Shown here: positions 7,437-11,979 of the stretch, one piece after another
Numbering within the stretch: position 1 is the stretch's first letter
Layout of the letters: each line of letters begins with the position of its first letter
From: a virus
Strand: one strand, 5' to 3'
Length of the DNA stretch: 21,542 bases
Virus record (IMG/VR): IMGVR_UViG_3300049893_002597
Coordinates: 1 to 21,542 of that record
Notes under the pieces: model-generated
Database searches by the model: none
Told to the model about the DNA's origin: nothing
Seen by the model: the letters and a program-made list of their open reading frames with translations, nothing else
Made by a program: the position numbers and the translations under genes

Positions 7437-7513
7437 TGGAGCGGGTGGGAATCGAACCCACGTGCTGTCGGTTGCGCTTCGGCTTTGCCGACAGTCGAGA
7501 CCACTTCCGCCCC
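7437..7513 (-). ncRNA. tmRNA-like tRNA-like domain without tag domain
   Basis: On the minus strand 77 nt fold as follows. The acceptor stem GGGGCGG (7513-7507) pairs with CCGCTCC (7444-7438), including a G3-U70 wobble, followed by discriminator A (7437). The T-arm is GTGGG-TTCGATT-CCCAC (7461-7445), perfect. A helix CTGTCGG/CCGACAG (7494-7488 with 7471-7465) replaces the anticodon stem and has a 16-nt loop. The D-region AAGTGGTCTCGA is too short for a D-stem. G3-U70 plus A73 is the alanyl-tRNA synthetase identity set. A stemless D-region ending in TCGAC, and a P2 helix in place of an anticodon arm, are tmRNA hallmarks. There is no tag reading frame or pseudoknot domain, and CCA is not encoded. 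No anticodon can be assigned, so an ordinary tRNA is unlikely. A decayed tRNA or tmRNA is the main alternative. Confidence 0.7.
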
Positions 7514-7514
7514 G

Positions 7515-7550
7515 TCGAGGTGCCACGGACTCCCCTCCGTAGCACCTCAA
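7515..7550 (-). other. 15-bp hairpin immediately 5' of the tRNA-like RNA
   Basis: Minus-strand bases 7550-7536 pair with 7529-7515 (15 pairs, two of them G-U) around a GGGGAG loop at 7535-7530. It ends one base before the tRNA-like element and starts 12 bases after the stop codon of the upstream gene. It probably insulates or directs processing of the RNA, or acts as an attenuator. Confidence 0.75.
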
Positions 7551-7561
7551 GTTGACGCGTA

Positions 7562-7786
7562 CTACTCTGCGTTGGCCCACTCAGGCCTAGCGAACACCCT
7601 GATGCCAGCCTCGTCGAGAGCTTCGCTCAGCCCCTTCAATCCATCGTTCGTGTACCACACGTCAATGGGCGTCTTGACCACCCTCCACGGGTGTTGGATG
7701 AGGTACTGCAGCGACTCTGCCTCCTTACGAGTGAGCGTAAGCACGACACGCTCTTCGTGGACCTCCTTGACCTCGCACCTTGCCAT
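7562..7786 (-). CDS. Hypothetical protein (74 aa)
   Basis: ATG 7786 follows ACGGAGGAAACGT, a good ribosome binding site. The product begins MARCEVKEVHEERVVLTLTR. An amphipathic segment TRKEAESLQYLIQHPWRVV is followed by TNDGLKGLSEALDEAG. No family is recognised. It is the last gene before the structured RNA, and its upstream leader contains one copy of the conserved 28-bp intergenic element at 7808-7835. Confidence 0.75.
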   Translation of the reverse strand: MARCEVKEVHEERVVLTLTRKEAESLQYLIQHPWRVVKTPIDVWYTNDGLKGLSEALDEAGIRVFARPEWANAE

Positions 7787-7807
7787 ACGTTTCCTCCGTT
7801 CGTCGAA

Positions 7808-7835
7808 CCGTCACCCTTCAACGACCCGCCCGTCG
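7808..7835 (-). repeat. Conserved intergenic element, copy B
   Basis: On the minus strand this 28-bp segment starts CGACGGGCGGG and ends GTGACGG. It matches the element at 9150-9177 at 24 of 28 positions by eye. It lies in a 67-bp gap in an otherwise tightly packed operon, 21 bases upstream of the start at 7786. A CGAC...GTCG symmetry is visible in this copy. Possible roles are internal promoter, operator or RNA processing site. Confidence 0.6.
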
Positions 7836-7853
7836 CAACGTGTGAGCATAGCT

Positions 7854-7985
7854 TCACTCGTGCTCAGGTGACCCGCACCAGTTGAACCTCGGCCAGTCCC
7901 AGTAGTCTGCATCGCAGTCCTGACAGGACCCCACTTCGTCTACATCGTAGACGGCGAAGCAGCAGGGACATTCGTACAGCTTCAT
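7854..7985 (-). CDS. 43-residue zinc-ribbon protein
   Basis: ATG 7985, behind GGAGGG, encodes MKLYECPCCFAVYDVDEVGS and 23 more residues, including CQDC. The two CXXC pairs (CPCC and CQDC), about 14 residues apart, form a rubredoxin-like zinc ribbon. The start overlaps the stop of the upstream membrane micro-protein as ATGA. The small size, clean ribosome binding site and zinc pattern make it a convincing real gene. Its partner is unknown. Confidence 0.8.
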   Translation of the reverse strand: MKLYECPCCFAVYDVDEVGSCQDCDADYWDWPRFNWCGSPEHE

Positions 7986-8101
7986 CGGTCCCTCCACTCG
8001 TGCATCATCTCGTGTAGTTCTACACACAAGATGAGAACTAGCACGCCAGCCACCGCTATCATCGCGGTCTCTAGCAGAACTTCTGCTACTTCCTTCATCA
8101 T
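7982..8101 (-). CDS. 39-residue single-span membrane protein
   Basis: ATG 8101 (or ATG 8098) follows TAGGAGGG, which overlaps the stop of the GP88-like gene. The product begins MMKEVAEVLLETAMIAVAGV and continues LVLILCVELHEMMHEWRDR. One hydrophobic helix, about residues 9-28, is flanked by an acidic N-terminus and a His/Arg-rich tail. The stop overlaps the next start (ATGA). Its function is unknown; it is one of three micro-membrane proteins in the window. Confidence 0.75.
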   Translation of the reverse strand: MMKEVAEVLLETAMIAVAGVLVLILCVELHEMMHEWRDR

Positions 8102-8106
8102 CCCTC

Positions 8107-8760
8107 CTAGTGCTCGATGAAAGCAAGACGGAAGTCTTGCTTCTTGATGGTGAAGCAGAGACCGCAGGTCTCACAGTCAGGCTGCCTCTCCAGCTGTTCC
8201 GGGCAGACTGCGTAGCCTTCGGCTCGTGCGGTCTGCTCGTCGGGGAATATCCGTGCCTCCAGCAACGGAATCCTCGGGAGCCTCTCGACGTTGTCGTCGT
8301 CTGTCGAGTACCAAACCTTGAGGTTTGGCTTGCGTGACAGCCATGACACGGCACCCGTCATGCTCATGTCCACGTCCCAGCTACGCGTGTAGAGCCAGAA
8401 CATAATGTCGGGCCTGCTGTCTACGACAGCACCGATGGTCTCGGCGTGAGCCTCATCGTAGATGTCTCCGGCGACGTGGAACCTGAACAAGCTGCCGTAA
8501 GGCAGCGCGGCAACCTCAGCCAGCAGTTTCAGCTCATACGCGTGAGACTCTGTCTCAAGCAGGGTGAGGTTACGAGCGTAGGCTGCTCCGGAGTTGGAGT
8601 ACCGACGCTGGAAACGCTTTGCGTAGCAAGTCTTCCCACAGAACTCGGTCTCACCGGGGCAACTAGCCCCGGCAGTCAGGCTCGTGTGGTACACGTTCTT
8701 GCCTATCTTCGAGCTACCTCGAAGCACGAGTTTCGGTGCAGCCTTCGGCTTACTTACCAT
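8107..8760 (-). CDS. Cys-rich phage protein resembling the GP88 family
   Basis: The 217-residue protein starts at ATG 8760 (GGAGGG site). It has an N-terminal cysteine cluster CPGETEFCGKTCYAKR (Cys34, Cys41, Cys45), a central LFRFHVAGDIYDEAHAE, a strand FWLYTRSWD, and a C-terminal cluster of Cys186, Cys196, Cys199 and Cys202 (CETCGLC). The order Cys cluster, RFH-GD, YTRS resembles phage proteins of the gene product 88 type, which are thought to bind an iron-sulfur cluster or zinc and whose activity is unknown. It lacks the classic CX3CX2C radical-SAM motif. The gene overlaps the previous one by 11 bases. Several hairpins (8121-8142, 8311-8328, 8654-8672) lie within its coding sequence. Confidence 0.65.
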   Translation of the reverse strand: MVSKPKAAPKLVLRGSSKIGKNVYHTSLTAGASCPGETEFCGKTCYAKRFQRRYSNSGAAYARNLTLLETESHAYELKLLAEVAALPYGSLFRFHVAGDIYDEAHAETIGAVVDSRPDIMFWLYTRSWDVDMSMTGAVSWLSRKPNLKVWYSTDDDNVERLPRIPLLEARIFPDEQTARAEGYAVCPEQLERQPDCETCGLCFTIKKQDFRLAFIEH

Positions 8761-8935
8761 CAGCCCTCCTTACGTCAGACGCGTCGAACGAGAACCGTAT
8801 GGGGTTCCCGGCTTCCGTGAGGAACTCTACTCGGTAGAAGTTCCTGTCCCACCGGAGCATCGGGCCGAGGGCTACGCCCTCTCTTTCGTGGCCGTTGCTG
8901 AACTTGGCAATGACGCGTGTTCCTTTGCGTATCAT
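8750..8935 (-). CDS. Hypothetical protein (61 aa)
   Basis: ATG 8935, behind GGAGGCTGAG, gives MIRKGTRVIAKFSNGHEREG and 41 more residues. A longer frame upstream runs through the preceding gene's end and has no ribosome binding site. The strand pattern TRVIAKFSNG, GVALG, YRVEFL, IRFSF is compatible with a small beta-barrel (SH3-like) domain. It begins two bases after the preceding stop codon and overlaps the next gene by 11 bases, so it is in the operon. Confidence 0.7.
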   Translation of the reverse strand: MIRKGTRVIAKFSNGHEREGVALGPMLRWDRNFYRVEFLTEAGNPIRFSFDASDVRRADGK

Positions 8936-8936
8936 C

Positions 8937-9137
8937 TCAGCCTCCGCAACTCTGTTCGATGTTGACGATGCCTTCGCCTCCGGCGAAGTACTCCGCGTCA
9001 ACCTCGTCTGCAGCTTCTATGAAGCTGATGTCTTTGTCGGGGTCAGCGAAAGTGACCACCCACACGTGAGCCTCCGGCTCGTGCTCGTTGTTACACGTGG
9101 GGTCTCCGACCCTTGCGAACTTGGTGCTGGGCATCAT
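8937..9137 (-). CDS. Hypothetical protein (66 aa)
   Basis: ATG 9137 (a second ATG follows directly) lies behind AAAGGAG. The product begins MMPSTKFARVGDPTCNNEHE and contains HVWVVTFADPDKDISFIEAA, ending in SCGG. The layout, with VVTFADPDKD then a helix DEVDAEYF, suggests a short alpha/beta domain. No family is recognised. Its 57-bp upstream gap holds the conserved element copy A. Confidence 0.7.
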   Translation of the reverse strand: MMPSTKFARVGDPTCNNEHEPEAHVWVVTFADPDKDISFIEAADEVDAEYFAGGEGIVNIEQSCGG

Positions 9138-9149
9138 GGCTCCTTTCAG

Positions 9150-9177
9150 CCGTCACTCCCCATCGTCCCGCCCGTCG
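9150..9177 (-). repeat. Conserved intergenic element, copy A
   Basis: The minus strand begins CGACGGGCGGG and ends AGTGACGG, matching copy B (7808-7835) at 24 of 28 positions. It lies 12 bases upstream of the start at 9137, just before the ribosome binding site, in a gap after the phosphoribosyltransferase gene. Conservation between otherwise unrelated leaders suggests function. Confidence 0.6.
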
Positions 9178-9194
9178 TAGGCGTGGACGAAGTC

Positions 9195-10076
9195 TCACTC
9201 GTCTATGTCGTCGTCCCAGTCTTCGTAGTCCTCAGGGTCTCCCATGATGGCTTCAGCCATCTGACGCGCCTCCTGCACCTTCGGTGCATGGTTGTTCATG
9301 GCCCAGTTTCGGACTCCCTCGACCCATAGGGTCGAGTCAGCCGTGGTGCCGTAGCTGGTCACCAACGCGTGGTCGAATGCTCCCCTCGCGCCCTGTTCCC
9401 AGTCGTATTTCGCGTTCCAGTACGCGTCGGAGTCAAGCACTCCGTAGTCGTCGGTGAACTCATCCTGAGTTGGCTCTGCGGGAAGCGAAACGTCCGCCTG
9501 CAGTTGCCATTGCCACCAGACCTTGCCTTCGGCATTGACTTCGGGACACCACCACTCTTTACGCGTGGCCTGAAACGCGCCGACGAAAGACCACGTGGGT
9601 CGGTACCAACGCATGGTCTCCATGATGCGTGCGACGGTGTCTCCGGAGCTGACGAAATCGTCTACGACGATGTACTTGGGGTTGGGCTTGTCGAACCCGA
9701 CAGCTCCCTCTACGAGGGACCCTGAGTGACTCCCATCATCAGGCTTCCGGACTACCACAAGTGGTAGGCCAAGCTGGTCGGCAATCGCGGGGCCTACAAG
9801 TAGGCCACTCGTGCCGCTCACCACGATGGCGTCAAACGCGAAGTCGAGGTTGTACATCCTCTCCCACTCCGAGGCTATCGCCTCGGAAGCCTCAACCACG
9901 TGGTTCCACCAACTCGAAGAGTTGGACCGGAGCTTGGGAGTGTCGTCGTTCTCCGGTGCCGTGGACAACAGCTTTCCGAGGTACTCGGAACTGACTCCGT
10001 GGTGGTTACGGTACGCGTGGTCTTCCAGACGACGCGCATAGTGGACCTTTCGCTTGACTTGCTCACTCATTGCCAT
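9195..10076 (-). CDS. Type I phosphoribosyltransferase-domain protein
   Basis: ATG 10076 gives 293 residues; GTG 10088 and ATG 10070 are in-frame alternatives. The PRPP-binding motif is complete: YIVVDDFVSSGDT (Asp139, Asp140). Upstream strands DAIVVSGTSGLLVGPAIADQ and LPLVVVRKPDD fit the PRTase fold. Such enzymes transfer phosphoribose between PRPP and a base, or regulate pyrimidine genes. The extra N-terminal region (1-80) and the long Trp-rich C-terminal part with an acidic end (DYEDWDDDIDE) are unusual, so the substrate is unknown; nucleotide salvage for phage DNA synthesis is the simplest guess. The start codon lies in the stem of a perfect hairpin (10071-10087), which may lower translation. 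Confidence 0.85.
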   Translation of the reverse strand: MAMSEQVKRKVHYARRLEDHAYRNHHGVSSEYLGKLLSTAPENDDTPKLRSNSSSWWNHVVEASEAIASEWERMYNLDFAFDAIVVSGTSGLLVGPAIADQLGLPLVVVRKPDDGSHSGSLVEGAVGFDKPNPKYIVVDDFVSSGDTVARIMETMRWYRPTWSFVGAFQATRKEWWCPEVNAEGKVWWQWQLQADVSLPAEPTQDEFTDDYGVLDSDAYWNAKYDWEQGARGAFDHALVTSYGTTADSTLWVEGVRNWAMNNHAPKVQEARQMAEAIMGDPEDYEDWDDDIDE

Positions 10077-10087
10077 CGTAGATGGCA
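10071..10087 (-). promoter_or_regulatory. Start-codon hairpin of the phosphoribosyltransferase gene
   Basis: TGCCATC-GTA-GATGGCA (plus strand) is a perfect 7-bp inverted repeat that covers the ATG at 10076 and abuts the AAGGAGG ribosome binding site. In the transcript it would sequester the start codon. It is one of many small hairpins in this block, so its regulatory meaning is inference. Confidence 0.45.
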
Positions 10088-10109
10088 CCTCCTTCCGAGG
10101 GGCTTCCTA

Positions 10110-10131
10110 CCCCTCATCGTCCCGGGCGTCG
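10110..10131 (-). repeat. Conserved intergenic element, copy C (partial)
   Basis: The minus strand reads CGACGCCCGGGACGATGAGG, sharing the CGACG..CGGGACGATG core with copy A at 9150-9177. The tail differs: GAGGGG here pairs with CCCCTC at 10096-10101 to form a hairpin. It lies about 33 bases upstream of the phosphoribosyltransferase start. Confidence 0.5.
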
Positions 10132-10155
10132 TGATGCGTGGCCTTCGGCTACGCG

Positions 10156-10590
10156 TTAGCCGAGAGTCAGTCCCGACGACTCTGCCATGGCTACCCAGTA
10201 GCCATACTCGTGAGCACCGCTTGACTCGCCGCATGGCTCACAGAGCCATAGCACCGCGACCAACTCAGTCGGGTCACTTGGCCTGAGCACTCTGTGCTCC
10301 CAGCGTGACGTGTGGTACGTTTCTGCCATGCAGAAATCACACGTGAACGTGCCACCCGTGATGTCATTCGTGGGTACACGAAACAGCTCGCGGAGCCAAG
10401 CTTCGCTTGAGCTGACCTTCATCTCGACTTCTTCGAAGTCGCCTAGGTAGTCGGTGTCTTCACCGTAGGTGCAGTCGGGGCATTGACCCTGATAAGGGTC
10501 ACGGCACGAACTACACGTGCTCAGACCACAGTCTGAGCAGAGCTTCATGTCCTCGGTCTCCTTCGGGAGACCGCAGTTGTGACACTTCAT
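10156..10590 (-). CDS. Multi-zinc-ribbon protein (144 aa)
   Basis: ATG 10590 follows CTGGAGG. Six CXXC pairs are visible: Cys3/6, 18/21, 26/29, 37/40, 84/87 and 117/120, enough for three zinc ribbons or a treble-clef array. The first four lie within 40 residues (MKCHNCGLPK to GQCPDC). The layout resembles zinc-ribbon proteins that bind nucleic acids or protein partners, but no specific family can be named. A hairpin with arms CGGCTA/TAGCCG spans the stop codon. At least eight perfect hairpins (such as 10187-10205, 10233-10249, 10484-10501 and 10519-10538) lie inside the gene, among the densest in the window. Confidence 0.75.
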   Translation of the reverse strand: MKCHNCGLPKETEDMKLCSDCGLSTCSSCRDPYQGQCPDCTYGEDTDYLGDFEEVEMKVSSSEAWLRELFRVPTNDITGGTFTCDFCMAETYHTSRWEHRVLRPSDPTELVAVLWLCEPCGESSGAHEYGYWVAMAESSGLTLG

Positions 10591-10612
10591 CGTGCTTCCT
10601 CCAGTCTCTGGC

Positions 10613-10717
10613 TTACAGCCAGAACGGGTGGCCCGAATGGGCCGCAGACAGGCTCACACAGCTGACGACAGTCAGCACGAGCCACATCAGGAACAGAATC
10701 CACCATGTCTTCGACAT
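10613..10717 (-). CDS. 34-residue membrane protein
   Basis: ATG 10717 sits behind GGGAGGTGAGTGC. The product begins MSKTWWILFLMWLVLTVVSC and ends HSGHPFWL. A hydrophobic helix spans about residues 5-24 after a single Lys, which predicts a one-pass membrane peptide; the Cys at position 20 after VVS also resembles a lipoprotein-like cleavage site, though the match is weak. It is the third tiny membrane protein in the window. Its coding sequence holds hairpins at 10705-10719, 10660-10676 and around the stop codon. Confidence 0.65.
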   Translation of the reverse strand: MSKTWWILFLMWLVLTVVSCVSLSAAHSGHPFWL

Positions 10718-10740
10718 GCACTCACCTCCCTTCGGTGTCT

Positions 10741-10788
10741 TGTGACCTTCGGTCACACAGGGAAGGAGCGGAACTTGTGCTCCGCTCC
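10741..10788 (-). terminator. Two terminator-like hairpins after the zinc-finger/KA-rich gene
   Basis: Downstream of the gene ending at 10808, the minus strand holds GGAGCGGA/TCCGCTCC (10765-10772 with 10781-10788, 8-bp) and TGTGACC-TTC-GGTCACA (10741-10757). They lie between that gene and the next ribosome binding site. No strong U-tract follows, so they may attenuate rather than end transcription. Confidence 0.45.
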
Positions 10789-10807
10789 AACCCAGCGTGG
10801 TCGAAGA

Positions 10808-11488
10808 CTACGCGTAGTTGGCCAGCACCTCCATGAGAGCCTTGGCGAGGTCCTTGGCACTCGCCTCAGCCTTCGGCTGGGCCTTGGGCTTCGCAGCCTT
10901 CTTCGAAGGCGTCTTCGACGCCTTGCCCTTGACGGTCTTGGAAGGCGTAGCCTTCTTGGCCGCTCTGGTCTTGGCTGCCTTGGCAGCCCGTGCGGGCTTG
11001 AGGTTGTCGTTGACAACCTTCCATTGCAGCTTGTTGACCGCCGAGCGAAGTTCCTCCGGAACTTCCGCACCGGCTGCTCCGGGCCACTCCGTGGCCTTCA
11101 TGTCAACGAAGTCCTCAGCCTTCGGCTGTGCCTTCGCAGGCTTCTTCGAAGCCTTGGGCGACTTCGCAGCCTTCGGCTGCTTCTTCGCGGTCTTCACCTT
11201 CGGTGCTCCCTTCTTCCCGGCCTCAGCTGGCGCGGCAGTCTCTGACTGCTCCCACGGCTGGGGCTTTCCTTGGACCTTACGGTCCACAGCCGCCTTCACA
11301 TCCTTTACAGGATGTTTGGGCAAGTGCCGGTCTTTCAGACCGTGCTGAGTCTGGAACGTCCTGCCGCAGACCAAGCAGCGGTAGCTGACACGTGAGGCCT
11401 TCGGCCTTGCGCGTTCAGCATCCTCGATTTCGAGGTCAGTCTCCTCCGGAGACTCAGCCTCGACCTTCACCTTCGGTGAGTACCTCAC
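10808..11488 (-). CDS. Zinc-finger protein with histone H1-like Lys/Ala/Pro tail
   Basis: GTG 11488 behind AAGGAGGG gives 226 residues; an in-frame upstream GTG at 11524 would read through the ribosome binding site and a hairpin. After an acidic stretch (EAESPEETDLEIEDAERAR), residues 38-59 form a C2H2-type finger: Cys38, Cys41, His55, His59, with Phe and Leu near the classical core places but 13 residues between Cys41 and His55 instead of 12. From about residue 60 the protein is Lys/Ala/Pro-rich (KTAKKQPKAAKSPKASKKPA), as in histone H1 and bacterial HU/Hc1 tails, interrupted by a folded insert (VPEELRSAVNKLQWKVVNDN). It probably binds and compacts DNA. A eukaryote-style finger joined to an H1-type tail is unusual in a phage. 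Confidence 0.75.
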   Translation of the reverse strand: MRYSPKVKVEAESPEETDLEIEDAERARPKASRVSYRCLVCGRTFQTQHGLKDRHLPKHPVKDVKAAVDRKVQGKPQPWEQSETAAPAEAGKKGAPKVKTAKKQPKAAKSPKASKKPAKAQPKAEDFVDMKATEWPGAAGAEVPEELRSAVNKLQWKVVNDNLKPARAAKAAKTRAAKKATPSKTVKGKASKTPSKKAAKPKAQPKAEASAKDLAKALMEVLANYA

Positions 11489-11502
11489 GGCACCCTCCTT
11501 TC

Positions 11503-11619
11503 TGCCCCTTCGGGGCACAGACACCTATACCGAATGGCTTAGGCCATTCGCGGAAAGGCAGCGACCAGCTGAACCGCTGCCTAACCGTGACGGGCCGAAG
11601 GCCTTGTGCGTGGTTAGGC
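11503..11619 (-). other. Cluster of four hairpins in gap before the KA-rich gene
   Basis: Four perfect-stem hairpins follow each other: TGCCCC-TTC-GGGGCA (11503-11517); CGAATGGC-TTAG-GCCATTCG (11531-11550, 8-bp); GGCAGCG/CGCTGCC (11557-11563 with 11575-11581); and GCCTAACC/GGTTAGGC (11579-11586 with 11612-11619) with an inner GGCC-GAA-GGCC. The last spans the stop codon of the upstream gene at 11614. They may form terminators or attenuators between the two genes. Confidence 0.6.
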
Positions 11620-11979
11620 GTCGAGGTTCTCGGCAAGCCACTCGAACGAAGCACCGTCCCAGCACTCCGTGCACCAAAGCGTAGCTTCGCGCTGAGTGTC
11701 ACCTGCGTTCACGACCTCGATGGTGCCGTTGTCGTCGTTCTGGAATGAAACATTCCAAACCGTGACTTCGCCGACCACCAAACAGTCACCTGTGGAGTCG
11801 CATGAGCTGCAAGCAGCTTCGTGCGCCACTCCGTACGCTGTTATGACCGTCGAGAAGTCCTCGAAAGCTTCGTCGTCAAGGACGACGAACGCGTCGAACT
11901 TGTCGAACTTGGCCAGCAGGTTGTCGTCCTCCAACTGCGCAAGGACGAAGTCCGGTACGTGGTTGGTGCTGGAGTCCAT
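11614..11979 (-). CDS. Zinc-binding hypothetical protein, first gene of minus block
   Basis: ATG 11979 behind GGAGGG gives 121 residues (MDSSTNHVPDFVLAQLEDDN onwards); the frame extends upstream but without a ribosome binding site. Cysteines 57, 60 and 66 (CSSCDSTGDC) and 103 and 106 (CTEC) could bind zinc. The N-terminus is acidic and helical. No family is recognised. It is the first gene after the divergent control region and so probably the earliest-expressed gene of the minus operon. A GCCGGT-GAA-ACCGGC hairpin lies just upstream of its ribosome binding site. Confidence 0.7.
   Translation of the reverse strand: MDSSTNHVPDFVLAQLEDDNLLAKFDKFDAFVVLDDEAFEDFSTVITAYGVAHEAACSSCDSTGDCLVVGEVTVWNVSFQNDDNGTIEVVNAGDTQREATLWCTECWDGASFEWLAENLDA

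Noticed and set aside
7437-7513. Ordinary tRNA gene on the minus strand
   Set aside because: T-arm and acceptor stem fit, but the D-region has only about 12 bases and no stem, and the central helix has a 16-nt loop, so no anticodon can be placed. The tmRNA-type domain explains all parts better.
7131-7580. Long minus-strand frame through 7395-7580
   Set aside because: It would place coding sequence across the tRNA-like RNA and the 15-bp hairpin; a good ribosome binding site and ATG lie at 7394, so only 7131-7394 is kept as a gene.
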